A model generated the notes under the pieces. That model was given only the letters and a program-made list of their open reading frames with translations. It ran no database searches and was not told the DNA's origin. DNA of 61,729 nucleotides, taken from a bacterium (GTDB taxonomy: Bacteria; Auribacterota; Auribacteria; Auribacterales; Auribacteraceae). Both the position numbers and the translations under genes were made by a program. The stretch is from contig JAHDNF010000032.1 in the NCBI GenBank assembly GCA_018435605.1, positions 1 through 61,729 of the forward strand, read 5' to 3'. This document shows positions 45,626 through 57,062 of the stretch, one piece after another (within the stretch, counting starts at the first letter, position 1; the number at the start of each line of letters is the position of its first letter).

Positions 45626-46108
45626 ATGCGACATAAACATTTTTTTGTTGCTTTATTTCTATTTTTCATTTCAGGGTGTGCAACTACTCCCAATACAAAT
45701 ATTTACGTTGATAAATCTGAAACTTTCGATCGTGATTATGATACAACATGGAAAGCATTAGTAAAAATTGTACATGAAAAAGATTTTCAAATATCTCAAA
45801 TCGAAAAAGAAAGCGGAATTATTCAGACTAATACAGTGTTTCTTTCTAGAAGTTTTCTTGATGCTGAAACTCAACTAAAAAAGATTTCTCAATTGCATAG
45901 TTCTTTTTTAATGGTTTGGGAAGCTGCCCGCATAACGATAAGTTTTTATGTTGAAAGCAAAGGCGATCAAAAAACTATAGTTACTATAAATCCAATTATT
46001 GAAGGATTTGAAAAAAATATTTCCGGTTCTTGGCATCATTTTGAATCTAATGGATATATCGAAAATAATATTTTCGATGAATTAGATAATAAATTAAAAG
46101 ATCTTTAA
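45626..46108 (+). CDS. Lipoprotein
   Basis: This 160-aa protein has a signal with lipobox ISGC (Cys around residue 18). The mature domain (DYDTTWKALVKIVHEKDFQISQIEKESGIIQT) resembles outer-membrane lipoproteins with a BamC-like repeat. The start at 45626 is preferred because AAAGAGAAAGAG precedes it and the signal peptide begins there. The upstream gap 45359-45625 holds a small hairpin (CCATCT/AGATGG near 45403) and nothing else recognised. Confidence 0.7.
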   Translation: MRHKHFFVALFLFFISGCATTPNTNIYVDKSETFDRDYDTTWKALVKIVHEKDFQISQIEKESGIIQTNTVFLSRSFLDAETQLKKISQLHSSFLMVWEAARITISFYVESKGDQKTIVTINPIIEGFEKNISGSWHHFESNGYIENNIFDELDNKLKDL

Positions 46109-46147
46109 AAAAATTATGAAGAGCCAAACAAAGTGACGTATAATTTG

Positions 46148-46273
46148 GTTCACTCCCAGTAATAATGTTTAAAGCGCGATTCGTACTTTATTTTGTATTC
46201 TGATCGGTTCGCTATTCAGCTCTGAGTGCGCCCGGACGTTCAGGTATACTCTTTATCAAAATACTCAAAATTG
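46148..46273 (-). mobile_element. IS remnant, 3' part of the transposase
   Basis: The stretch from TTCACTCCC to ATACTCAAAA matches the 3' end of the three intact transposase genes, with internal deletions. It accounts for most of the gap 46109-46410. Confidence 0.75.
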
Positions 46274-46410
46274 TTATCCGTCAGATAAAGTAGAACAGAA
46301 GGTACAATTTTATTAATAATAAACAAGAAACAAGCATAATCATAAAGAATAACCTTTGCTTTTTCATTATTACACATACATCTTATGTTAACCGCCGAAA
46401 GGAAAAACAA

Positions 46411-47052
46411 ATGGCACTAAAGAAATGTAAAGAATGTGGGAATGAAGTCAGCACAAAAGCTACATCCTGTCCAAAGTGCGGAGCGGTTATCAAGAAGAAA
46501 ACCGGATGTTTGGGCTATATTGGTGTAGCTTTCTTAATCTTCATTATTCTTGGAGTTATTGGTTCGCTCATGAACAATGATACCAATAAGACAACTTCAA
46601 ACAAATCAACATCGGTTGCATCAAAATCAAAACCTCAGACAGAAACGAAAATTTATAAAGAAGGTGAGACCGTTAGTGTTGGATATACTGCCTATGCGGT
46701 GTGGCGCTCATGGTGGTCAGACCGTCTAAGCAACAACGAGTTTCTGGATCAACGTCCAAACGCCATGTATTTATTCGTAGATCTGACCGTGAGAAACGAC
46801 GACAAGAAGGCACGGATAGTGCCACCATTCGAGCTTGTTGACGAAAACGGTGCAGAATACGTTGCAAGTTCAAACGGTTGGACAGTTGAAGGTTCAATTG
46901 GCATTATCGAGACACTTAATCCCTCAGTAAGTAAGCAGGGATTTGTGGTTTTTGATGTCCCTAAGAGTCATCGGTATCGCATGAAACTTTCTGGTGGATA
47001 CTGGTCTTCGAAAGACGCTTATGTTCAACTCACCCCAAAAGAATCAAGATAG
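46411..47052 (+). CDS. Zinc-ribbon, membrane-anchored DUF4352 protein
   Basis: This 213-aa protein has an N-terminal zinc ribbon (CKECG, CPKCG; residues about 5-24), one membrane helix (about 34-54), a Ser/Thr/Lys linker, and a telokin-like DUF4352 domain (about 85-205: YLFVDLTVRNDDKKARIVPPF, GFVVFDVP). GAAAGGA precedes the ATG. Such proteins are common surface or stress proteins of unknown role. Confidence 0.8.
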   Translation: MALKKCKECGNEVSTKATSCPKCGAVIKKKTGCLGYIGVAFLIFIILGVIGSLMNNDTNKTTSNKSTSVASKSKPQTETKIYKEGETVSVGYTAYAVWRSWWSDRLSNNEFLDQRPNAMYLFVDLTVRNDDKKARIVPPFELVDENGAEYVASSNGWTVEGSIGIIETLNPSVSKQGFVVFDVPKSHRYRMKLSGGYWSSKDAYVQLTPKESR

Positions 47053-47126
47053 AACGGCAATGTAAGGCTATATGCTTCTGTAGTAGTTAGGAGATGATCT
47101 GACAAGTCACCCATCATCGTAAATAT

Positions 47127-48209
47127 TCACTCCCGATAGTAATGCCTTATCACACCACCCAGTCGTGATTCGCATTTGATTTTGCCATCGGCTTTACCGG
47201 TGTAATTGATCGGTTCGCTATTCAGTCCTGAGTGCGGACGGACAGTGTTGTAATAATTGTAGGTATACTCTTTGACGAGATACTCAAAATGCCGTTGCCC
47301 GAAGATAAAAAATTTATCGAGCAGTTCGCGCTGTATTATTCCTACCCAACTTTCCGCATAAGGATTCAAGTTGGGCGATTTGTATGGTAGCTTCTTCACC
47401 AAGGTGTTATGTATCTCGAAGATTTTATCGAATTTGGCGGGAAACTTTTTGTCACCGTCCCGAATCAGGATTTTCTTTGTATCGTCCTCGAAAAATTCTT
47501 CCATATATTTTGCGCGGTTGACCATCCATAACTCGGACGGATGATCGGTAATTCCGGCGATATGCACTTTGCGGGTTCGCATATTGATAAAGAAGAGCAC
47601 GAACATAAGTTTCTTACCGAACGGAGTCCATATTTCCCGCGAGAAAAAATCTACCGCCCAGAGTGTCTCAAATGTCCGTTTGAGAAATGCATCCCACGAA
47701 TCCTCGTATCGACGTGGTGCAGGCTCGATACCATGTTCACGTAACAACTCTTTTACAAAAGTTCTGCCTCGACTTATTCTCAGTTTATTGAGTTCGCCGA
47801 GAATGTGACCAAGCCCCCAATCGTAGTTTTCTCGTGCTATACGCAAGATGATATCGATCACTTCTTGCGGTGTACGTCGTGGCCGTCCGAGGTTCTTGGT
47901 TTGAAGTGTACCTGTTTCGTTCTCGATCACCCATCTGCGGAACGTGGAATAATTGACGATGGATATAATGTTCTTGATGCTCCCGCCGATTCTCAGTCCG
48001 TACCGGATAAGTTTTTGTTTCTCTTGCAGGGTTGTCCTGATTTGTTTGCCGAGTTTGGATCGGAGAATCTCATTCTCGACCTTCATGTACTCGATCTGTC
48101 GGACAAGATGGGAATGAACCATCATGCCGAGCATGCTCAAAAAATATTGAAAAAGTTTGTTGTTTGGTGTATCTATTGGTGGTGTTTTTATATGAGCGAA
48201 CGATTCCAT
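47127..48209 (-). CDS. IS transposase with integrase core, copy 2
   Basis: This intact 360-aa enzyme has the same D, D and E residues as copy 1. Its upstream side (48210-48364) matches copy 1 as far as the 36-bp repeat. Beyond that point the 420-bp repeat continues directly into the truncated cas4. It is therefore placed to have taken part in loss of the missing cas genes. Confidence 0.9.
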   Translation of the reverse strand: MESFAHIKTPPIDTPNNKLFQYFLSMLGMMVHSHLVRQIEYMKVENEILRSKLGKQIRTTLQEKQKLIRYGLRIGGSIKNIISIVNYSTFRRWVIENETGTLQTKNLGRPRRTPQEVIDIILRIARENYDWGLGHILGELNKLRISRGRTFVKELLREHGIEPAPRRYEDSWDAFLKRTFETLWAVDFFSREIWTPFGKKLMFVLFFINMRTRKVHIAGITDHPSELWMVNRAKYMEEFFEDDTKKILIRDGDKKFPAKFDKIFEIHNTLVKKLPYKSPNLNPYAESWVGIIQRELLDKFFIFGQRHFEYLVKEYTYNYYNTVRPHSGLNSEPINYTGKADGKIKCESRLGGVIRHYYRE

Positions 48210-48328
48210 TGTATTATCTGTCCTATGTACCTGTGATAATAGTTGATAGCAAAAAGGGCTTATACTATCGGCGATTAAGTTTCATTTGTCCACTATTTTC
48301 TGCATTACAAAAAGGCATCTACATAGCC

Positions 48329-48748
48329 TCAAAAATCAGGTCGCAAAATTAGCGCACCCCTCTGAAACACGCTCCGGGTATAGTTGATCGTAGATGGGTA
48401 ACCCGTCGACACCAATCCACACGGAACACTGCTGAAAAATCGGTCAAGAATCTGACAAAAAATCTGTATAAAACCACACGAAAAAATCTGTATCGATGAT
48501 CCAGTACACAAAATGGTTCGAGTAATGACGGCCCGGTAGTAAAAATTTTGGTCGCAAAAAAATCGGTGTTTTTTGATGATTTTGGGATGGTTGGGTGTTA
48601 CGCGGAGAGGATGGTGTGGTAGTGTTTCTTGTTTGTGGAATTATCTAAAATAGAACTATTTATATCGGTTTCATTGTTATAATTTCGCGAAATTTTCACG
48701 CCATGTTTCATGTAAAAAGTGGTTCGCTCAGACGACGACCCGGGGAGG
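48329..48748 (+). repeat. 420-bp dispersed repeat, copy 2
   Basis: It starts with the 36-bp unit (48329-48364) and ends with the 30-bp GTGGTTCGCTCAGACG...GGGGAGG block (48719-48748), matching 19997-20415 along its whole length. It ends 12 bp before the truncated cas4 frame. Confidence 0.85.
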
Positions 48749-48760
48749 TTCAAAACAACC

Positions 48761-49039
48761 ATGCCGAGCATGAACCGTGGGCATAAATTGCAACTGTATG
48801 CATATGGTATCATGGCAGGCGATGAATTTGCGAAAAGTTCTCAAGAGGGGTTCATTGTGCATCAGAAAAAAGGACTGGTCTATCATGTACCGTTCACTCA
48901 ATCGATTACAATAGATTTTGAAAATACGCTCCGCAAACTTAACGAGGTATTAAGCAGTTCGCTACTGCCTTTTTCATCCGCAAGTTATTCTCAATGCACT
49001 CAATGCGAATTCCTGAATTTTTGTAATGACCGTTTCTAA
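48761..49039 (+). pseudogene. cas4: Truncated cas4 (C-terminal part)
   Basis: The frame encodes about 92 residues matching the C-terminal half of Cas4: GHKLQLYAYGIM (the QxxxY motif), a KKGLVYHVPF strand pair, and the cysteines of CTQCEFLNFC that bind the iron-sulphur cluster with a missing N-terminal Cys. The N-terminal half with the nuclease Asp, Glu and Lys residues is absent; the 420-bp repeat lies in its place. Cas4 trims prespacers during adaptation. In type II systems it marks subtype II-B. The remnant is almost surely inactive. Confidence 0.75.
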
Positions 49040-49135
49040 AAAGAAAAACTCTCCATGAGCAATATGCGCAGAGGGAGAGTCAAACTTGACTTTTGGTGAT
49101 TTCAGAGAATCACTCATTGATACCTATGTCAATAG
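49040..49135 (-). ncRNA. tracrRNA-like gene with terminator
   Basis: On the minus strand an anti-repeat (49100-49128) pairs with the CRISPR repeat: 12 bases (CATAGGTATCAA) match exactly, then an 11-base unmatched part of equal length on both strands, then CTGAAA matches. Next comes a small hairpin (AGTCAA/TTGACT, about 49081-49093) and a rho-independent terminator (ACTCTCC 49080-49074 with GGAGAGT 49055-49049, then a T-rich run to 49038). Upstream, TTGCTT and TAAACT at 18-bp spacing could be the promoter. The order and the bulged duplex resemble the Francisella II-B tracrRNA. It lies between cas4 and the array, as in II-B loci. Confidence 0.8.
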
Positions 49136-49248
49136 TTTACTCTACTTTTTCGAAAAAAAGCAAGGTTTTTTTCGCATCGGCATATTTTCGAAAAAACAGA
49201 CATTTTTAAAATCCATAACACCTTGCTATGTCGAATATTTTCGATGGG

Positions 49249-52200
49249 ATTACATCATAGGTATCAAAGAACTGTCTACTGAAACTTTACCTTATTAACA
49301 ACCGAAACGGCATCATTAGATAATTACATCATAGGTATCAAAGAACTGTCTACTGAAACTTAATTACTGGTTCGGCATACACCACTTTAACTAATATTAC
49401 ATCATAGGTATCAAAGAACTGTCTACTGAAACCTAGCGGTATGTCCTTGTAAGGGTGACGTAAAATTGAATTACATCATAGGTATCAAAGAACTGTCTAC
49501 TGAAACATCAACAAAGAGGAAGTTTATATGCCGATCAATGCATTACATCATAGGTATCAAAGAACTGTCTACTGAAACTTAAAGCGTATATCTCTTTATC
49601 CCTTTTTGATTTAGATTACATCATAGGTATCAAAGAACTGTCTACTGAAACTATCTCGCGCACGTGTGGCGGAAACTCCATAACAACATTACATCATAGG
49701 TATCAAAGAACTGTCTACTGAAACAAAACATTGTATCTGAATTTAGCCTCGGTGTTGGATTACATCATAGGTATCAAAGAACTGTCTACTGAAACATTTT
49801 TGCGTATCCGCCGATCTCTGCGGATTCGCCGATTACATCATAGGTATCAAAGAACTGTCTACTGAAACATTCCCTCACCTAACACTTTTCCTGAAGTAAT
49901 ATATTACATCATAGGTATCAAAGAACTGTCTACTGAAACAGGCATCACATTGTATGCTTACAGCCGATAAAAGAATTACATCATAGGTATCAAAGAACTG
50001 TCTACTGAAACTCATCAGGTAAATAGTCATCAGAATACGTTAAAGTATTACATCATAGGTATCAAAGAACTGTCTACTGAAACGCGAATCATTATTGACG
50101 ATCTTAGTACGTCTTGGAATTACATCATAGGTATCAAAGAACTGTCTACTGAAACGTGGCGTCGGTCCTGGGGTGGAAACACGTTGTAAAGATTACATCA
50201 TAGGTATCAAAGAACTGTCTACTGAAACATTTATCGCTCGTCGTTCCCATACGCGACGAATAAAATTACATCATAGGTATCAAAGAACTGTCTACTGAAA
50301 CTTTCCAGAAGAACAAGTACAGATGGGCGTAGAAGCATATTACATCATAGGTATCAAAGAACTGTCTACTGAAACGCTTGTTTTTTTCTGTGACAAAATC
50401 TGCCGATACGTATTACATCATAGGTATCAAAGAACTGTCTACTGAAACCTTACTAGTTTCGACGGCTTTGGTTAATTTTACATATTACATCATAGGTATC
50501 AAAGAACTGTCTACTGAAACGTTGTTGAACTCGACGCTGAACTGATCGACGAAATTACATCATAGGTATCAAAGAACTGTCTACTGAAACGAATATGATG
50601 ATTTGACTAGAAAAGTTTTCAGAAATTCATTACATCATAGGTATCAAAGAACTGTCTACTGAAACAATATAACGCCCCACATTAACCTGCGTTCGGTTAT
50701 TACATCATAGGTATCAAAGAACTGTCTACTGAAACTTGTATTGGCTTAGTTTTACCAACCATACATATATTACATCATAGGTATCAAAGAACTGTCTACT
50801 GAAACGTAATGATCGTATCTATCGCGTACCCTCCGCGGGATTACATCATAGGTATCAAAGAACTGTCTACTGAAACAACCCGACCCACGCGAGAACGTTG
50901 ACATTAGCCATTACATCATAGGTATCAAAGAACTGTCTACTGAAACAAGGTGCTGACCATTCGCCCCCTGTGCCCGGATAATTACATCATAGGTATCAAA
51001 GAACTGTCTACTGAAACTTACAAATGTTAGTGGTGTTATAAAAATATATGTTTATATTACATCATAGGTATCAAAGAACTGTCTACTGAAACCCTCTTTT
51101 ACGGCTGTTTGGGTGCTACCTCTGATTACATCATAGGTATCAAAGAACTGTCTACTGAAACCATGTATTTATACGTAGGTCACCCTGGTCATATAAATTA
51201 CATCATAGGTATCAAAGAACTGTCTACTGAAACTTCCGCTTAACTGCTTCCAGACAGATTGATTCCGTATTACATCATAGGTATCAAAGAACTGTCTACT
51301 GAAACGCAATATCCTCAAGAATCTCGCGCCTGAAACTTATCATTACATCATAGGTATCAAAGAACTGTCTACTGAAACTGAGATTAGATAACGGCTTCAT
51401 CACTATCACCGAAATTACATCATAGGTATCAAAGAACTGTCTACTGAAACTTGATTAGAGGTTCTCCGTCCTTGACTTTCTGAAATTACATCATAGGTAT
51501 CAAAGAACTGTCTACTGAAACTAAACGCCGTTTTCACCGTAGACTCCGCGACATCCATTACATCATAGGTATCAAAGAACTGTCTACTGAAACTCGAGAA
51601 TGGATTCACAGAGGAAGAAATTATTGCAATTACATCATAGGTATCAAAGAACTGTCTACTGAAACATGGGGTGATGTTGACCTGATTAAAATGACGTATA
51701 TTACATCATAGGTATCAAAGAACTGTCTACTGAAACTGTGTACGGGTCGAGCCAGTTAAGGACGCTGAAAATATTACATCATAGGTATCAAAGAACTGTC
51801 TACTGAAACTTATAATTACAGGTATGGCACGGACGGCCTATCTCACGATTACATCATAGGTATCAAAGAACTGTCTACTGAAACGTTTGATCGGGTCTGC
51901 TTCTTTGCCGGAAAACCGATTACATCATAGGTATCAAAGAACTGTCTACTGAAACGCAACACTGAAAAAATGCAGGCTGTTTGTATGACAATTACATCAT
52001 AGGTATCAAAGAACTGTCTACTGAAACTTGGTTACAATCGCAGAACCTGCATTCCACATAATCATTACATCATAGGTATCAAAGAACTGTCTACTGAAAC
52101 GTAAAACTTATCGAGATAGCCTTGTCAGGCGGTACATTACATCATAGGTATCAAAGAACTGTCTACTGAAACGTATTGTATTCGAGAAAAAAGAATCAGT

Positions 52201-55200
52201 TTGCGCTCGATTACATCATAGGTATCAAAGAACTGTCTACTGAAACCAACTCAGACAGCTCTTTAGATATATACATTGGATATTACATCATAGGTATCAA
52301 AGAACTGTCTACTGAAACTTTGATACTTTCTACGCCGATGAAACTATTATAATTACATCATAGGTATCAAAGAACTGTCTACTGAAACACGGGGATATAA
52401 ATGTAAGGTCATAGTACCTTCGATTACATCATAGGTATCAAAGAACTGTCTACTGAAACCTCAGGTCGACCCCGCTCAGGTTGGCCATGCACAGGATTAC
52501 ATCATAGGTATCAAAGAACTGTCTACTGAAACTTTTACGCTTTAACAGAGCAGGAAGGCGTACGCAAATTACATCATAGGTATCAAAGAACTGTCTACTG
52601 AAACACTATCCCAGATACCGTATCTGGATTGGTTGAAATTACATCATAGGTATCAAAGAACTGTCTACTGAAACATTAGATAGATCATACTATACCGAAA
52701 GTTTTCATTATTACATCATAGGTATCAAAGAACTGTCTACTGAAACGCTTTCCGCGTCGGATATCAGGCCGCTTTGTTCCATTACATCATAGGTATCAAA
52801 GAACTGTCTACTGAAACGTGGTTGGAAGATAAACCGGAAGGTCAGCGCGCCATTACATCATAGGTATCAAAGAACTGTCTACTGAAACCCATTGCCATAC
52901 AACGCAACAAGATCACTATACAGAATTACATCATAGGTATCAAAGAACTGTCTACTGAAACGCCAAATATTATCGTGTGGTAATGTGGCCTTAGTGTATT
53001 ACATCATAGGTATCAAAGAACTGTCTACTGAAACTTTAAAAGTGGAGACGCCAAAGCGGAGTATGCAGGGATTACATCATAGGTATCAAAGAACTGTCTA
53101 CTGAAACACGTAAAATAGTCGTGACGTTTACACCGCTTAAGATTACATCATAGGTATCAAAGAACTGTCTACTGAAACTACATTTTCAACGTCTGGCACT
53201 TCTGCGTTTAATGAATTACATCATAGGTATCAAAGAACTGTCTACTGAAACGCAATACGAGTAATACAATCGATAGTTTTTTCATATTACATCATAGGTA
53301 TCAAAGAACTGTCTACTGAAACGCTTGAGCTTGCGTTAATCTCGATCTTGAGTTCACAAATTACATCATAGGTATCAAAGAACTGTCTACTGAAACCGCC
53401 GTATTCTTACGGCTAAAGAGGCTTTAAATTTAATTACATCATAGGTATCAAAGAACTGTCTACTGAAACGTTATTTTAGAATCTAATAAAAAAGAATAGT
53501 AATATTACATCATAGGTATCAAAGAACTGTCTACTGAAACTAATCAATGGTTTAGAGATCAAAATTTAATGGATATTACATCATAGGTATCAAAGAACTG
53601 TCTACTGAAACGTTAAATGTCCCTGAGGTGTACCTTCAGCGGTTTCAATTACATCATAGGTATCAAAGAACTGTCTACTGAAACAATATTTGCTGATCAC
53701 ATCCCGTTCGGTTATCATGTAATTACATCATAGGTATCAAAGAACTGTCTACTGAAACAGCTGGCGAAGTAATTAGTTATTCTCATGATGTTCCATTACA
53801 TCATAGGTATCAAAGAACTGTCTACTGAAACCCACCATTGGACCAAGCATGATTCAGGATGCAATATTACATCATAGGTATCAAAGAACTGTCTACTGAA
53901 ACTAAATGGAGTTGGTGGGACGTTGATAGTGTACTCCATTACATCATAGGTATCAAAGAACTGTCTACTGAAACGTCACTCATTTACACAGTCTCCGTAT
54001 CTGGATTAATATTACATCATAGGTATCAAAGAACTGTCTACTGAAACCTGAACCTAAAAATACAATTATGTACTATCACGCCATTTAATTACATCATAGG
54101 TATCAAAGAACTGTCTACTGAAACTGAACGCAAACGCAAACGCAAACGCAAACGCAAATTACATCATAGGTATCAAAGAACTGTCTACTGAAACAGCGGT
54201 AGACTAGCCTTTTCAGGCAGGCATCGATATTACATCATAGGTATCAAAGAACTGTCTACTGAAACTTTTTTGTTCAGAGCCTGGCATAGTGTGTGCGGAA
54301 TTACATCATAGGTATCAAAGAACTGTCTACTGAAACTGTGAAAAGGGAGTCAATGTTGTGATCAGCGAGCCTGATTACATCATAGGTATCAAAGAACTGT
54401 CTACTGAAACCAAAATGGTTCAGATGAGTTCATCCATATATTACGATTACATCATAGGTATCAAAGAACTGTCTACTGAAACATAAAATCTTTTAATTTC
54501 CCTGTTGCGGGATTTTCTAAATTACATCATAGGTATCAAAGAACTGTCTACTGAAACAAGATGGCATATCTATATCATTTTCACATATATAAATTACATC
54601 ATAGGTATCAAAGAACTGTCTACTGAAACTTAGGATTGACGTCCGGATGATAAATTTTAGCCGCGATTACATCATAGGTATCAAAGAACTGTCTACTGAA
54701 ACTGTAGTAAATCATTCTTAAAAAGAAAACAAATAATTACATCATAGGTATCAAAGAACTGTCTACTGAAACTGCCCACCGATTCTATACCCTGCAAGAC
54801 AACACAATTACATCATAGGTATCAAAGAACTGTCTACTGAAACATATTTATTGTTTCATTCATTGAATCTTTGATACCCATTACATCATAGGTATCAAAG
54901 AACTGTCTACTGAAACGATGACACAGAAAAAGAAGTTAAAACAGATTCACATTACATCATAGGTATCAAAGAACTGTCTACTGAAACGTCGGGAAAGACG
55001 CCGAGCTGTTCGAACGGCTCACCGGATTACATCATAGGTATCAAAGAACTGTCTACTGAAACTCTAACTGCATGTACATATCGCCGCCGCATGGGATTAC
55101 ATCATAGGTATCAAAGAACTGTCTACTGAAACCTGTAGACATGCCAATAGATATTAAAATCGCTTTTATTACATCATAGGTATCAAAGAACTGTCTACTG

Positions 55201-56795
55201 AAACTACTCAGCCGGAAGCGTCCAAAGCCTTATAGGATATTACATCATAGGTATCAAAGAACTGTCTACTGAAACTTCATTTGTAAATGTCTTATATCAG
55301 TAAAATATACATATTACATCATAGGTATCAAAGAACTGTCTACTGAAACCTTTTGATATTCCTGTAAGAGGATCACCGTAATAAAATTACATCATAGGTA
55401 TCAAAGAACTGTCTACTGAAACTTAATATTGAGATTAACTATATCAAAAAACACCTGAATTACATCATAGGTATCAAAGAACTGTCTACTGAAACGAGCT
55501 TTCAGGAACGCGGCTAAAATTTATCATCCGGATTACATCATAGGTATCAAAGAACTGTCTACTGAAACCTTTGTATGATCTCTGCAAGTTTCCGCATTTG
55601 CCGATTACATCATAGGTATCAAAGAACTGTCTACTGAAACAAGAAGGTATCAAAAGTATGCATGACGATTTGATAGAATTACATCATAGGTATCAAAGAA
55701 CTGTCTACTGAAACGCTTTGATTTCGTCCGCTGTTAAAACCGAATCGAATATTACATCATAGGTATCAAAGAACTGTCTACTGAAACCAATTCGAGCGCA
55801 CTTTTTTACGAGCCGCTTTAAATTACATCATAGGTATCAAAGAACTGTCTACTGAAACCATTGTTTAAATCGGTTGTAGATATGTCATTTAATCATTACA
55901 TCATAGGTATCAAAGAACTGTCTACTGAAACGTAGCGGTAGGAATCGAACAGTTTGAATTTTACGAAATTACATCATAGGTATCAAAGAACTGTCTACTG
56001 AAACACGATGATATTGACGTTGCGCCGGCATCTTTTCAATTACATCATAGGTATCAAAGAACTGTCTACTGAAACTTTTCATAATTCCACCAAGCCGACA
56101 CGGATATATATTACATCATAGGTATCAAAGAACTGTCTACTGAAACTTCCACGCGAGCTAGGCGAAGGCTCATCCCGTAAAATTACATCATAGGTATCAA
56201 AGAACTGTCTACTGAAACGTAATGTCGATGTGCATTGCCTCGCGCACCATATCGATTACATCATAGGTATCAAAGAACTGTCTACTGAAACAAACATTTA
56301 TTTTTTGCATATCTCTCTTATTTCCATTACATCATAGGTATCAAAGAACTGTCTACTGAAACTTATATGTAATACCAACATAATACCAAACATTATCAAT
56401 TACATCATAGGTATCAAAGAACTGTCTACTGAAACCGTTAAAAACCTGCCTGCCGAAAAAAGTCGATTCGAATTACATCATAGGTATCAAAGAACTGTCT
56501 ACTGAAACGAAGAATACTCTTTACCCTCCTCGTTTCTCCCCATTACATCATAGGTATCAAAGAACTGTCTACTGAAACATAAAATCGGGTAAAAAATAGC
56601 TTCAAGTCTATAAATTACATCATAGGTATCAAAGAACTGTCTACTGAAACCCCGTTCGGATTACACGGAAACACACCACCAACTATCATTACATCATAGG
56701 TATCAAAGAACTGTCTACTGAAACACGATTCTGCTTTGTACCGTGCGCCAAGGAATCTATTACATCATAGGTATCAAAGAACTGTCTACTGAAAC
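49249..56795 (-). CRISPR. Orphan CRISPR array, 105 repeats by hand count, type II-B-like
   Basis: The 37-bp repeat reads ATTACATCATAGG to TGTCTACTGAAAC on the plus strand (GTTTCAGTAGACAG to CTATGATGTAAT on the minus strand). All copies I followed appear identical, including both end repeats. My count is 105 repeats and 104 spacers of about 32-40 bp; repeat starts are 69-77 bp apart. The GTTTCAG end and the tracrRNA orientation imply minus-strand transcription with the leader at the right, around 56796-56857, which is AT-rich. No cas9, cas1 or cas2 is present in the window. One spacer (about 54125-54157) is a tandem ACGCAA repeat. Confidence 0.97.
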
Positions 56796-56857
56796 TTTTG
56801 CAATCATAATTTATCATATTTAGGAAAAGATTGCTACCAGTTATGGATAAATTTTTG

Positions 56858-57062
56858 CCGTAAAAATATCCGGTAAATATTTATTGACTTAGCTACTACA
56901 GCGTAGTATTCTTTCATTCATCTACAATAGAATGTCCCGTGTTTGAAGGAATAAATCCCGGACGTAAAAACAAGTAAAACCTTCATGGTAATTGTCTGTC
57001 CTGCTCCGAGAGCATATATATATACGATGAAGGTATTTTTACGTCAACAGGGAGGAAGGCTC
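56858..57062 (+). promoter_or_regulatory. Promoter, palindromic operator and structured leader RNA, copy 2
   Basis: The promoter is TTGACT 56884-56889, 17 bp, TATTCT 56907-56912, with palindrome TACTAC-AGC-GTAGTA at 56894-56908. The leader stems are ACGTAAAAA 56962-56970 with TTTTTACGT 57036-57044, ACCTTCAT 56979-56986 with ATGAAGGT 57027-57034, and TGCTC-CGA-GAGCA 57002-57014. Outer stems and the ribosome-binding site match copy 1 (13965-14169), while the inner helices differ in sequence but still pair. Confidence 0.8.

Noticed and set aside
49086-49298. A 70-codon open frame between cas4 and the array
   Set aside because: It runs through the anti-repeat of the tracrRNA-like gene and into the first CRISPR repeat. 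Other frames inside the array (for example 51415-51609 and 53859-54044) are translated repeats.
49249-56795. Assignment of the array to type I or III from its GAAAC end on the plus strand
   Set aside because: The adjacent anti-repeat and terminator on the minus strand and the GTTTCAG start on that strand favour type II; no type I or III genes are present.
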